From positions 1 to 7,275 of the forward strand of contig CAZKYP010000164.1 of the NCBI GenBank assembly GCA_964556885.1: a stretch of 7,275 nucleotides of DNA, read 5' to 3'. The stretch comes from CAZKYP01 sp964556885. Lineage in GTDB: Bacteria > Planctomycetota > Phycisphaerae > Sedimentisphaerales > Anaerobacaceae. Below are positions 1 through 7,098 of this stretch, in pieces. Positions within the stretch are counted from its first letter, which is position 1; every line of letters begins with the position of its first letter. Position numbers and translations under genes: made by a program. The notes beneath the pieces were generated by a model. The model made no database searches and was not told the origin of the DNA. It worked only from the letters and a program-made list of their open reading frames with translations.

Positions 1-19
1 GTTTTTACGGGGTCAAATC

Positions 20-1084
20 ATGAGACGTTCACGAACACCACTCGAAATCTTAAATAATCTCACCAACAGGAGAAATTTCCTTAAAGGGGCCGCACTTCTA
101 TCAGCAGGATTAGTACTCGACAATTCGACAAAGGCATATGCTGCGAGCTCTTCGGCTGCCGCTCCACAAAGAAGCCGGGTCTCGTTTATTACCGGCGGCG
201 ATCGACGGGAAATGGTATACCAGGCACTGACGCCGTTAAAAGACGAGGTGGAAAAAGGTATCCGGGACAAACAGGTTATCATCAAACCGAATTTCGTAGG
301 GACCGGAAATCCGCTCTGCGCAACCCATGTCGATGCCGTCCGAGGATTACTCGATTTCCTCAAACCAATCTACAAGCAAAAGATTATTATCGGGGAATCT
401 TCTGCTTTCGAGGTGACTTCGAACGGTTATGACAACTACGGATACCGCCCTCTCGAGCGAGAGTATAACGTCACGCTCGTCGACTTCAACGCAAGCTCAG
501 CCACAAGACCGGCCTGGGTTACGGATCAAAATATACATCCGGTCCAGATTCAGGTTATAAGCGAATTCCTCGATCCGAAGAATTATTTCATTTCCATTAC
601 GCGTCTGAAAACACACGATACAGTAGTGGCAACAATGGGTTTGAAGAATATATTAATGGGTTCCCCGATAAGCCAATATAACGGCCGCAGGTACAAACAT
701 ACAGTCCACGGCGGCGGCCCGCGGTGGCTTCATTACAATTTATTCCTGCTCGCTCATCTCATGCGTCCTCAATTGACCGTGATCGACGCTCTTGAAGGAA
801 TGCAGGGCAACGGCCCGGTCGGAGGATTTCCTATCGAGCACGGGGTGGCGCTGGCCGGAACGGATGTCCTCTCGGTCGATAGTATCGGGGCACAACTGAT
901 GGGTATCCCGTTCGAAGACATCGGATATCTAAAATTCTGCGCCGATGCCGGTATGGGTATCGTCGACAGGTCAAAAATCGATATAATCGGAGGAAAGGAA
1001 CCGAAGAACTACATCAAAAAATATACACTTCCAAACAGCATTGAGCAACAGCTCGAATGGAAAAGTGAGCTAAGAACCATGTGA
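20..1084 (+). CDS. Tat-exported DUF362 domain protein
   Basis: A 354-residue protein of the DUF362 family, whose biochemical role is not established. The N-terminus carries a twin-arginine signal: N16-R-R-N-F-L-K22, a hydrophobic stretch at about 24-33, and a likely cleavage site after A39-Y-A41. It should therefore be exported folded. Family-like motifs follow: VIIKPNF at 86-92, IIIGESS at 122-128, the RLKTHD segment at 195-200 with GLKNILMG at 207-214, and GMQGNGPVGG at 260-269. Only two cysteines (C100, C307) are present, so the ferredoxin-type cluster found in some DUF362 proteins is absent. The ATG at 20 is chosen because it puts the RR motif at a normal distance from the N-terminus. The frame stays open to the window edge and the ribosome site is weak (GGGG at 9-12), so an upstream start cannot be excluded. 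A 229-nt gap and a separate promoter divide it from the esterases, so a shared function is only an inference. Confidence 0.85.
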   Translation: MRRSRTPLEILNNLTNRRNFLKGAALLSAGLVLDNSTKAYAASSSAAAPQRSRVSFITGGDRREMVYQALTPLKDEVEKGIRDKQVIIKPNFVGTGNPLCATHVDAVRGLLDFLKPIYKQKIIIGESSAFEVTSNGYDNYGYRPLEREYNVTLVDFNASSATRPAWVTDQNIHPVQIQVISEFLDPKNYFISITRLKTHDTVVATMGLKNILMGSPISQYNGRRYKHTVHGGGPRWLHYNLFLLAHLMRPQLTVIDALEGMQGNGPVGGFPIEHGVALAGTDVLSVDSIGAQLMGIPFEDIGYLKFCADAGMGIVDRSKIDIIGGKEPKNYIKKYTLPNSIEQQLEWKSELRTM

Positions 1085-1202
1085 GGTATTATACGTCTTA
1101 TGATTAGGAATATAAACCGTCTGGTCAGAAACGTAAAGGTTCACAGGGTGCATCCATAACATTCCTGTGCCATTTGATCTGCAGTTTCTACACTCTCTTT
1201 AT

Positions 1203-1231
1203 TTGACGGGACAGTTAATCCATAGTATATT
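1203..1231 (+). promoter_or_regulatory. sigma70-like promoter for the esterase operon
   Basis: TTGACG at 1203-1208 and TATATT at 1226-1231 are separated by exactly 17 nt, and each hexamer matches the consensus at five of six positions. Transcription would begin near 1238, leaving a leader of about 75 nt. The leader contains a run of eight T at 1288-1295 just before the ribosome site AAGGAG (1300-1305). The rest of the 1085-1313 gap shows no convincing gene and no clear terminator for the gene upstream, so read-through into the esterases is possible. Prediction from sequence only. Confidence 0.6.
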
Positions 1232-1313
1232 GCGAGACTGTAAAATGTGAATAATTCCTACGTGTATTACTCACAGAGAACGGCAGATTTTTTTTAATAA
1301 AGGAGATTGTCAC

Positions 1314-2477
1314 ATGAGACACAAACTGCTGTTTATCGTTTTATTGACCTTATTAACAGGCGGGTTCTGTCCGGCCCAGTCGCCGCAGGATGCCAATGAC
1401 CTAAAATCCGCATCCACCAATGTCCCCGGCCAGGAATATCCGCGGATCGATTCCGAGCTGCGTGCCACGTTCCGCATTAATGCGCCTGATGTCCAAAAGC
1501 TGCAAGTCGATCTTGGTAAACGCTACGATATGGTCAAGGACGATAAAGGCGTATGGACTGTCACCACCGATCCTCTGGAACCGGGATTTCATTACTACCA
1601 ACTGATCATCGATGGAGTGCGTGTCAGCGATCCGGCCAGCGAGGCATTCTATGGGACAGGTCGAATGAGCAGCGGTATCGAAGTCCCGGAAAGCGGCGTG
1701 GATTTCTATGCTATCAAAGATGTGCCCCATGGTGAGATCCGTTCAAGACGTTATTTCTCGAATGTCACGAACACATGGAGAAGGCTCCACGTTTATACGC
1801 CCGCCGGGTATGATGCTGACACAAACAAGAAATACCCCGTGCTTTACCTGCAGCACGGCGGGGGCGAAGACGAGAGGGGCTGGGTTGAACAGGGCAGGAC
1901 AGACTGCATCATGGACAACCTGATAACCGCGGGCAAGGCCAGGCCCATGCTGGTGGTCATGGCCAATGGTGATGTCCCCAGTCCCGGCAGACAGCGCGGC
2001 TATAGCCGCGAGGGCATGGTGAGTATAGCCAATGAGATGATCCACAATATCGTGCCGTTTATAGAAAGCCACTACCGTGTTCTATCCAATCCAGAGAATA
2101 GAGCCCTGGCTGGTTTATCCATGGGCGGGGGCCAGGCATTTTACGTGGGATTGCAGAACACCGATACTTTTGCCTCTATTGGAGTCTTCAGCAGCGGCTT
2201 ATTTGGCGGCGTCGGCTTCATGGCCAACCGTCAATTTGATGCAGAAGCACAAATCCCCGGTCTTCTGACGAAAGCCGAATCGTTCAATGAGCGTCTCAAA
2301 TTGTTTTATATCTCTGTGGGTGAACAGGACCCCCGTATCGAGAACACGAAAAAAGCTGTGGCCGATTTAAAGGAGCACGGATTAAACGTCGAATTTACCT
2401 CATTTCCCGGCGCGCACGAATGGCAGGTGTGGAGAAAATCACTGCATGACTTTACACCGCTTCTTTTTAAGGATTAA
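1314..2477 (+). CDS. secreted CE1-type carbohydrate esterase (Est1), probable feruloyl esterase
   Basis: A 387-residue alpha/beta-hydrolase of the esterase D/enterochelin-esterase-like group, CE1-type. It has a signal peptide at 1 to about 21 (hydrophobic 5-16, likely cleavage after C19-P-A21), a short linker, an N-terminal E-set/CBM48-like beta-sandwich at about 38-125 (including the GFHYYQLIIDG strand at 91-101), and the hydrolase domain at about 140-387. Visible catalytic features are HGGG at 181-184 (likely oxyanion region), nucleophile S269 in GLSMGG, probable acid D339 in GEQD, and H368 in GAHEWQVWR. The likely reaction is hydrolysis of feruloyl or other acyl esters on plant cell-wall polysaccharide. 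Acetyl esterase activity is the main alternative. The start is supported by AAGGAG eight nt upstream. It is the first gene after the promoter and closest to Est3. It differs from the other two copies in having Asp rather than Glu as the acid and MANG rather than MDNG at 216-219. Confidence 0.85.
   Translation: MRHKLLFIVLLTLLTGGFCPAQSPQDANDLKSASTNVPGQEYPRIDSELRATFRINAPDVQKLQVDLGKRYDMVKDDKGVWTVTTDPLEPGFHYYQLIIDGVRVSDPASEAFYGTGRMSSGIEVPESGVDFYAIKDVPHGEIRSRRYFSNVTNTWRRLHVYTPAGYDADTNKKYPVLYLQHGGGEDERGWVEQGRTDCIMDNLITAGKARPMLVVMANGDVPSPGRQRGYSREGMVSIANEMIHNIVPFIESHYRVLSNPENRALAGLSMGGGQAFYVGLQNTDTFASIGVFSSGLFGGVGFMANRQFDAEAQIPGLLTKAESFNERLKLFYISVGEQDPRIENTKKAVADLKEHGLNVEFTSFPGAHEWQVWRKSLHDFTPLLFKD
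1422..1475 (+). repeat. direct repeat copy 1, shared with Est3
   Basis: This 54-nt stretch inside Est1 matches 3862-3915 in Est3 at 53 of 54 positions. The only difference is G1445 versus A3885, and it is silent. It encodes residues 37-54, from VPGQEYPRID through ATFR, at the start of the E-set domain. Sequence on both sides diverges quickly, including at synonymous positions. Confidence 0.85.
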
Positions 2478-2537
2478 GCAATAGATGAAATCTGAGTCAA
2501 TGTGATGAGCAGAATTGGCAAAAAATTCAACAATTTT

Positions 2538-2543
2538 AGGAGA
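2538..2543 (+). promoter_or_regulatory. ribosome binding site that fixes the Est2 start
   Basis: AGGAGA lies seven nt before the ATG at 2551. An in-frame ATG at 2515 would add twelve residues (AKNSTILGDYQ and others) before the signal peptide and has no comparable site, so 2551 is preferred. The segment 2538-2554 also matches the Est1 initiation region 1301-1317 at 14 of 17 positions. Confidence 0.75.
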
Positions 2544-2550
2544 CTATCAA

Positions 2551-3741
2551 ATGAATCACATGTTTAGAACTATTTTGTTGGGAGCCGCAATATTATGCGG
2601 AGTCTGTTTCGCCCAGGCAGACCAGCCTGCGGACGTGAACGATTGGAAGCCCTCGTCCCTCAATCAACCCGGAAAGCAGTATCCCCAGGTTAACTCCGAA
2701 GGCAGGGTCCGCACCAGCATCACCGCACCAGAAGCCCACACTGTTCTACTCGATATCGGCGCTGTTAAATACCCCCTGACTAAGGGTGAGAATGGCGTCT
2801 GGACCGGCGGCGAATCGGCACCCCAGGATGAAGGATTCCACTATTATCAAATCTGGATCGATGGAGCTGCAGTTCCGGATCCCGGCAGCCTATACTTCTA
2901 CGGCGCCGGCCGCTGGGGCAGCGGCGTTGAAGTGCCCGCCAAGGACCAGGATTTCTACGCCCTCAAGAATGTCCCGCACGGTCAGATATGCGAGCAGCTC
3001 TACTTCTCCAAGAGCAACAACACCACGCGCCGCTGTTTCGTATATACGCCACCCGATTATGACAAGGACACGACCAAACGTTATCCCGTGCTCTATCTCC
3101 AGCACGGTGGCGGCGAAGATGAGACCGGCTGGCCCAATCAGGGCAAGACCAATCTGATCATGGACAACCTGATCGCTGCAGGCAAGACCAGGCCGTTTAT
3201 CATCGTCATGGACAACGGCACATGGCGTATGCCGGGCCAGGATCGCCCGCCACGCAGCGGCGAAGGCAGAGGTACCTGGCCCCCGGAAGGCTGGGCCGAC
3301 GGCTTCAAGAAGACCCTGCTGGAGGACATTATTCCTATGATCGATGCCAACTATCGTACACTGGCGGATCAATCGCACCGGGCCATGGCGGGACTGTCCA
3401 TGGGCGGCATGCAGACCCGGGCTATTACCCTGACCAGCCTCGATACGTTCTCACATATCGGCATCTTCAGCGGCGGCAGCATCAGCCCGGATGATGTCAA
3501 CGATGCGCCCGGTTTCAAAGAGAAGGTCAAACTCGTGTTCGTCAGCTATGGCAGCCGGGAACTCGAAAACCGCAGAGGCGGCGGCCGCGGTGGCTTCGGT
3601 GGCGACCCCAAGGCGAACACCGATGCGCTCAAAGAGGCCGGCATTAACTGTCATTTCTACGTCTCGCCCGATACGGCCCACGAGTGGCAAACATGGCGTC
3701 GAAGCTTGCATCAATTCGCCCCCCTGCTTTTCCAGGATTAA
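2551..3741 (+). CDS. secreted CE1-type carbohydrate esterase (Est2) with Gly/Arg-rich loops
   Basis: A 396-residue protein with the same plan as Est1: signal peptide ending near C19-F-A21, E-set/CBM48-like domain at about 42-130 (GFHYYQIWIDG at 95-105), and esterase domain at about 145-396. HGGG is at 185-188, nucleophile S283 in GLSMGG, and H377 in TAHEWQTWRR. The acid is probably E337 in GSRE, aligned with D339 of Est1. Two insertions set it apart: a Pro/Gly/Arg-rich segment at about 228-250 after MDNG, and a glycine/arginine loop RRGGGRGGFGG at 341-351 directly after the acid. By eye its DNA is more GC-rich than that of its neighbours. Expected role is acyl-ester removal from plant polysaccharide, perhaps with another substrate preference than the flanking copies. 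It lies 73 nt after Est1 and 15 nt before Est3, with no terminator between, so co-transcription is likely. Confidence 0.85.
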   Translation: MNHMFRTILLGAAILCGVCFAQADQPADVNDWKPSSLNQPGKQYPQVNSEGRVRTSITAPEAHTVLLDIGAVKYPLTKGENGVWTGGESAPQDEGFHYYQIWIDGAAVPDPGSLYFYGAGRWGSGVEVPAKDQDFYALKNVPHGQICEQLYFSKSNNTTRRCFVYTPPDYDKDTTKRYPVLYLQHGGGEDETGWPNQGKTNLIMDNLIAAGKTRPFIIVMDNGTWRMPGQDRPPRSGEGRGTWPPEGWADGFKKTLLEDIIPMIDANYRTLADQSHRAMAGLSMGGMQTRAITLTSLDTFSHIGIFSGGSISPDDVNDAPGFKEKVKLVFVSYGSRELENRRGGGRGGFGGDPKANTDALKEAGINCHFYVSPDTAHEWQTWRRSLHQFAPLLFQD

Positions 3742-3756
3742 GAAAGGACAATCGTC

Positions 3757-4905
3757 ATGAAATTGAAACTTCTTACAATATTGCTGCTGATAATCCTCTG
3801 TTCTCAACCGTGCCCGGCACAGCCGGCGGATGCGAACGATTCTAAACCTGCATCGTCCAACGTCCCCGGCCAGGAATATCCGCGAATCGATTCCGAGCTG
3901 CGTGCCACGTTCCGCGTCAATGCGCCCGATGCAAAGAAGGTACAGCTCGATTTAGGCAAGAAATACGACATGGTCAAAGGCGATGATGGAGTCTGGACGG
4001 CCAAGACCGATCCTTTGGTGCCGGGATTCCATTATTATTACCTTCTGATAGACGGCGTCTCTGTTGCGGATCCGGCCAGTGAGAGCTTCTTCGGAGTCGG
4101 CAGGATGTCCAGCGGCATCGAGGTACCGTCGGAAGGCGAGGACTTCTACCATCCCAAAGACATGCCGCACGGAGAGATTCGCCAGCGATGGTATCACTCC
4201 AAAGTTACCAATGCCTGGCGCCGATGCTTCGTCTATACCCCGCCGGACTACGACACGAATAGGAGCGTTCGTTATCCGGTACTATATCTCCAGCACGGCG
4301 GCGGCGAGGACGAACGCGGCTGGGTCACACAGGGCTGTGTCAATTTCATTATGGACAACCTGATTGCCGAAGGCAAGGCAAAGCCCATGATTATTGTCAT
4401 GGACAACGGCAATGCCCGCGCACCGGGCGAGGGATTCCTGGCGTCTGACACCTTCGAGAAAATTATGATAAATGATATAATCCCCATGATCGACTCCACC
4501 TACCGCACGCTCATGGACCGTGAGAACCGGGCCATGGCGGGCTTGTCCATGGGCGGCCTGCAAACTTTCAACATTACCATGAACAACCTGGATAAGTTTG
4601 CATGGATCGGCGGATTCAGCGGCACAAGTGTCGGACCGTCTGTCGAGCCTTTCGACGCCAAAAAAATCCATAACGGCGTGATGGCGGACGCGGACGCATT
4701 CAATAAGAAGGTTCGCCTCGTCTGGCTGGGAATTGGTACGGCCGAAAGGGAACTTTTCTATAACAGTGTAAAGAAATTCAACGACACGCTGAACGAAGCG
4801 GGCATTAAAACTGTATTCTTCGAATCACCGGGTACGGCCCATGAGTGGCAGACATGGCGTCGCAGCCTTTACGACTTTGCCCCCCGCCTTTTTAAAACAA
4901 AGTAA
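3757..4905 (+). CDS. secreted CE1-type carbohydrate esterase (Est3), probable feruloyl esterase
   Basis: A 382-residue paralogue of Est1, similar through most of the first 220 residues and less so afterwards. The signal peptide ends near C19-P-A21, followed by the linker ADANDSKPASSN and an E-set/CBM48-like domain at about 37-125 (GFHYYYLLIDG at 90-100). The hydrolase domain follows, with HGGG at 180-183, nucleophile S264 in GLSMGG, probable acid E330 in GTAE, and H362 in TAHEWQTWRR. AAAGGA at 3743-3748, eight nt before the ATG, supports the start. Only 15 nt separate it from Est2, and a strong terminator begins about 24 nt after its stop, so it is the last gene of the operon. Its active-site acid and GTAHEWQTWRRSL end resemble Est2, while its N-terminal half resembles Est1, a mosaic pattern. 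The substrate is inferred from family and from the nearby arabinofuranosidase. Confidence 0.85.
   Translation: MKLKLLTILLLIILCSQPCPAQPADANDSKPASSNVPGQEYPRIDSELRATFRVNAPDAKKVQLDLGKKYDMVKGDDGVWTAKTDPLVPGFHYYYLLIDGVSVADPASESFFGVGRMSSGIEVPSEGEDFYHPKDMPHGEIRQRWYHSKVTNAWRRCFVYTPPDYDTNRSVRYPVLYLQHGGGEDERGWVTQGCVNFIMDNLIAEGKAKPMIIVMDNGNARAPGEGFLASDTFEKIMINDIIPMIDSTYRTLMDRENRAMAGLSMGGLQTFNITMNNLDKFAWIGGFSGTSVGPSVEPFDAKKIHNGVMADADAFNKKVRLVWLGIGTAERELFYNSVKKFNDTLNEAGIKTVFFESPGTAHEWQTWRRSLYDFAPRLFKTK
3862..3915 (+). repeat. direct repeat copy 2, shared with Est1
   Basis: The partner of 1422-1475, lying 2440 nt downstream at the equivalent place in Est3. It includes a 30-nt run (3886-3915) without any mismatch and a 23-nt run (3862-3884) without any mismatch. 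Confidence 0.85.
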
Positions 4906-4915
4906 AACCTCTCAG

Positions 4916-4967
4916 AAAAAAAACTCAAAGGGCCGGCAGTCAAACTTACTGTCAGCCCTGTTTTTTT
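4916..4967. terminator. intrinsic terminator, probably bidirectional
   Basis: AGGGCCGGCAGT (4929-4940) pairs with ACTGTCAGCCCT (4948-4959) as a 12-bp stem with one C-A mismatch and one G-U pair, around a 7-nt loop. Seven T follow at 4961-4967, ending the esterase transcript. On the other strand the same hairpin follows the GH51 stop at 4988 and leads, after TTGAG, into a run of eight T (complement of 4916-4923). It therefore probably serves both converging transcripts, with the + direction the better formed. Confidence 0.88.
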
Positions 4968-4987
4968 GATAAGGCGATGCTTATGTA

Positions 4988-6994
4988 TTATTCCGCCGCA
5001 ATCTCAACAACAGCGACGGTATAAGGTGTTAATTCTATCATCAAATCCCGCGTATACGGTATTGTACTGACAACCGGTTTTATTCTATCCGGATTTTCCA
5101 GAGAACAAACATCTCTTAGTCCGGCGCTCAAAGTATAAACCTTCACATTGGCGTTTTGAGGCACGCTTGAACCCTGTAACCGGGCGAGTAATATATTCCG
5201 GATGCCTTCGTAATTAACAACCTTGATAACTATACGTCTGCCGTCCGCATTGCCAGTGGCGATAGCATCGACCGTACCTGGCTTCCAATCTTCCGGTTTC
5301 ATCTGTGAGATATCGTCTAAGAAATCCTCGCGGTCTTCGATATCCCGAAATGTACCAGTGGTTGAAGCAAAATGTTTTTCAGCATAATGTTCACGAAACA
5401 GTTTTTCGACCACATAAGCCGAACCGGGAAACCAGGACACATGATCATGGTAAATAAACGCGGTCCATGTCGGATCGTCGGTTGTATTTCTCATCAGTAA
5501 CGCCGGACAGCTCATTTCCAGTCCCGGACTCAACTTTTCATAGATGATCAGACTGCCGGCCGCATGTAGTCCGGCCCGCCAGTCATACGTGCGCGAAAGA
5601 TTCCATTCGAGTATGGCAATTTTGATTTCCGGATGTTTCGAGACTCGAACATAATCCCGCAGTTTCACAAGGTAATCCTGTATTCGCCGCAGTCCGGTCT
5701 GAAAGTTTTCAGGCTCATATTCGTAATTGTGACATCCCAGTATATCGAAGTTATTACCAGCAATATCAATGAGCTTCTCGCTCCAGACCATATCGTTGGA
5801 GCGTTTCTGCCCACAGGCCACAATCCGGGCATTAGGAGCGATTTTGCGAAGCCTGCTGCCATAGACATTCACAATCTCCGCATACTGTTCGGGAGTCAGG
5901 CCGTGATTCATCGGTTCGTTATCAATCTGGATATACGGAACATGATATGGTTCGGAATGGCCGTTGGCCGCACGCTTCTTTCCCCACTCGGTTGTCGGCA
6001 GGTCAATCATATAATGCACCCAATTCATGGCGTACTGGACCATTTCCGGGTCGGTACTCGTTGCGGCTAATACCACCATAGGCTCGGTACCCAGTTGCCG
6101 ACAAAGTTCCATAAATTCCTCCGTACCGAAACCATAGTAATCCGAGTACCCTCCCCATATCTCATTGGGATGGTACTTACGCGAAACATGCGGGCCGATG
6201 CCGTCCTGCCATTTATATATCGAAGCAAAAGAACCGCCGGGCCAGCGAATAAAGGGCGGCTTCAAGTCACGAAGGGCCTGAACAAGGTCGGGACGAAGCA
6301 TCCCATTCTTGCGAACATCTGCCCGCATCATCGAGACATAATCCAGCAAAACAGAACCATTACCGTTTGCTGCAATTTCAACCAATGCCTGCGGATCTGT
6401 TTTTTTGCCGGTAAAAGAATAATCAACTTCCTGCCATTGCGAACCGGATGTCTTAAGCGGCACTTCCGCAATCAGGTTGCCGTCGGAATCTTTTACCCTG
6501 AAAGTCACCTCCACCGAACCTTGTTCGGGTTTGAGCCAGACGGAGCCATTGTAAGCATAATTTTCCTGGATATAAACGCGGCCCTGACGAATACCGGCTT
6601 TGCCGTTATTTGCTGAAAGTCGTATGCTTTTCTGTCCATTTTCAAATTGTACATCCGCGATACCGACACTGCCACTGTCTGCAAACGATTTCCAATAGTT
6701 CTCAAAATCCCCGGCCTCAAAGCCCCGGCCACGAATTTGCTCGGCGAACAGCCCGTCGACAACCGAATGGTTTATATGTTCAAGGAATTGTCCGTAAATA
6801 TCCTCATCGATGTTTCCCATTATCCGGTCGGTATCAATCAACAAAACGGCTACACCCGGATTGCTCGCAGCAGCACCGAAACTTCTTCCGGAGCAAAATG
6901 TCAATCCCAGCAAAATACTTAACAAACAAATATGGGATAGCCTTTTGAGTACCTCACCGCACACTTTCATATTAATCAATGTTTGAAATAACAT
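4988..6994 (-). CDS. secreted GH51 alpha-L-arabinofuranosidase
   Basis: A 668-residue enzyme releasing terminal alpha-L-arabinofuranose from arabinoxylan, arabinan or related side chains. The length and order fit the longer, plant-like GH51 branch. Order: signal peptide (hydrophobic 21-34, likely cleavage near 41-43 in FGAAAS), the characteristic YGQFLEHINHSVVDGLF at 67-83, an inserted beta-sandwich resembling CBM4/9 at about 92-225, the catalytic TIM barrel from about 230 (RWPGGSF at 250-256, KWQDGIGP at 261-268), and a C-terminal beta-domain at about 540-668. In this clan GH-A enzyme the acid/base is E360 in IDNEP and the nucleophile E463 in ILEWN. DWRAGLHAAG at 471-480 is also typical. The start at 6994 is chosen because AAAGGA lies eight nt upstream. 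Met9 (6970) would give a tidier signal peptide but has no ribosome site. LTFC at 31-34 has Phe before Cys, so a lipoprotein is unlikely. It converges on the esterase operon. Confidence 0.92.
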   Translation of the reverse strand: MLFQTLINMKVCGEVLKRLSHICLLSILLGLTFCSGRSFGAAASNPGVAVLLIDTDRIMGNIDEDIYGQFLEHINHSVVDGLFAEQIRGRGFEAGDFENYWKSFADSGSVGIADVQFENGQKSIRLSANNGKAGIRQGRVYIQENYAYNGSVWLKPEQGSVEVTFRVKDSDGNLIAEVPLKTSGSQWQEVDYSFTGKKTDPQALVEIAANGNGSVLLDYVSMMRADVRKNGMLRPDLVQALRDLKPPFIRWPGGSFASIYKWQDGIGPHVSRKYHPNEIWGGYSDYYGFGTEEFMELCRQLGTEPMVVLAATSTDPEMVQYAMNWVHYMIDLPTTEWGKKRAANGHSEPYHVPYIQIDNEPMNHGLTPEQYAEIVNVYGSRLRKIAPNARIVACGQKRSNDMVWSEKLIDIAGNNFDILGCHNYEYEPENFQTGLRRIQDYLVKLRDYVRVSKHPEIKIAILEWNLSRTYDWRAGLHAAGSLIIYEKLSPGLEMSCPALLMRNTTDDPTWTAFIYHDHVSWFPGSAYVVEKLFREHYAEKHFASTTGTFRDIEDREDFLDDISQMKPEDWKPGTVDAIATGNADGRRIVIKVVNYEGIRNILLARLQGSSVPQNANVKVYTLSAGLRDVCSLENPDRIKPVVSTIPYTRDLMIELTPYTVAVVEIAAE

Positions 6995-7002
6995 CCTCTC
7001 AT

Positions 7003-7008
7003 TCCTTT
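7003..7008 (-). promoter_or_regulatory. ribosome binding site deciding the GH51 start
   Basis: Read on the - strand this is AAAGGA, eight nt before the ATG at 6994. A second purine run, GAGAGG, abuts that ATG directly and is too close to act for it. Neither is well placed for the internal ATG at 6970. Confidence 0.65.
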
Positions 7009-7069
7009 CACTTACGAATTAATTTGTTCTTTGTTTTTTAGCCCCCTGCAAATCCATAAAGCACCGGCA

Positions 7070-7098
7070 ATCTTATAAAAATCACCTTGAATGGTCAA
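7070..7098 (-). promoter_or_regulatory. sigma70-like promoter for the GH51 gene
   Basis: On the - strand, TTGACC (7098-7093) and TAAGAT (7075-7070) are separated by 17 nt. The -35 matches the consensus at five of six positions and the -10 at four of six. The implied start near 7063 leaves a leader of about 70 nt. It resembles the esterase promoter in its -35 and spacing, but I see no shared operator that would prove co-regulation. Confidence 0.45.

Noticed and set aside
1100..1159. 19-codon open frame with a basic product in the gap after the DUF362 gene
   Set aside because: Too short, no well-spaced ribosome site (GAGG is about 13 nt away), and no recognisable motif.
1142..1169. Inverted repeat CACAGG/CCTGTG that could be a terminator or operator
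   Set aside because: Only six pairs with a 16-nt loop and no T run after it.
2522..2537. AAAATT/AATTTT hairpin just before the Est2 ribosome site
   Set aside because: Six A-T pairs with a 4-nt loop are too unstable to claim a regulatory role.
2890..3378. 162-codon open frame on the - strand opposite Est2
   Set aside because: It lies wholly within a conserved esterase in a GC-rich stretch where antisense frames stay open by chance, and has no ribosome site or known motif.
5633..6616. Open frames of 145 and 173 codons on the + strand opposite GH51
   Set aside because: They are antisense shadows of a well-supported GH51 gene, with no signals or recognisable domains of their own.
6892..6903. 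Lipobox-like LTFC in the GH51 leader
   Set aside because: Phe directly before Cys does not fit a lipobox, and a conventional cleavage site follows at FGAAAS.
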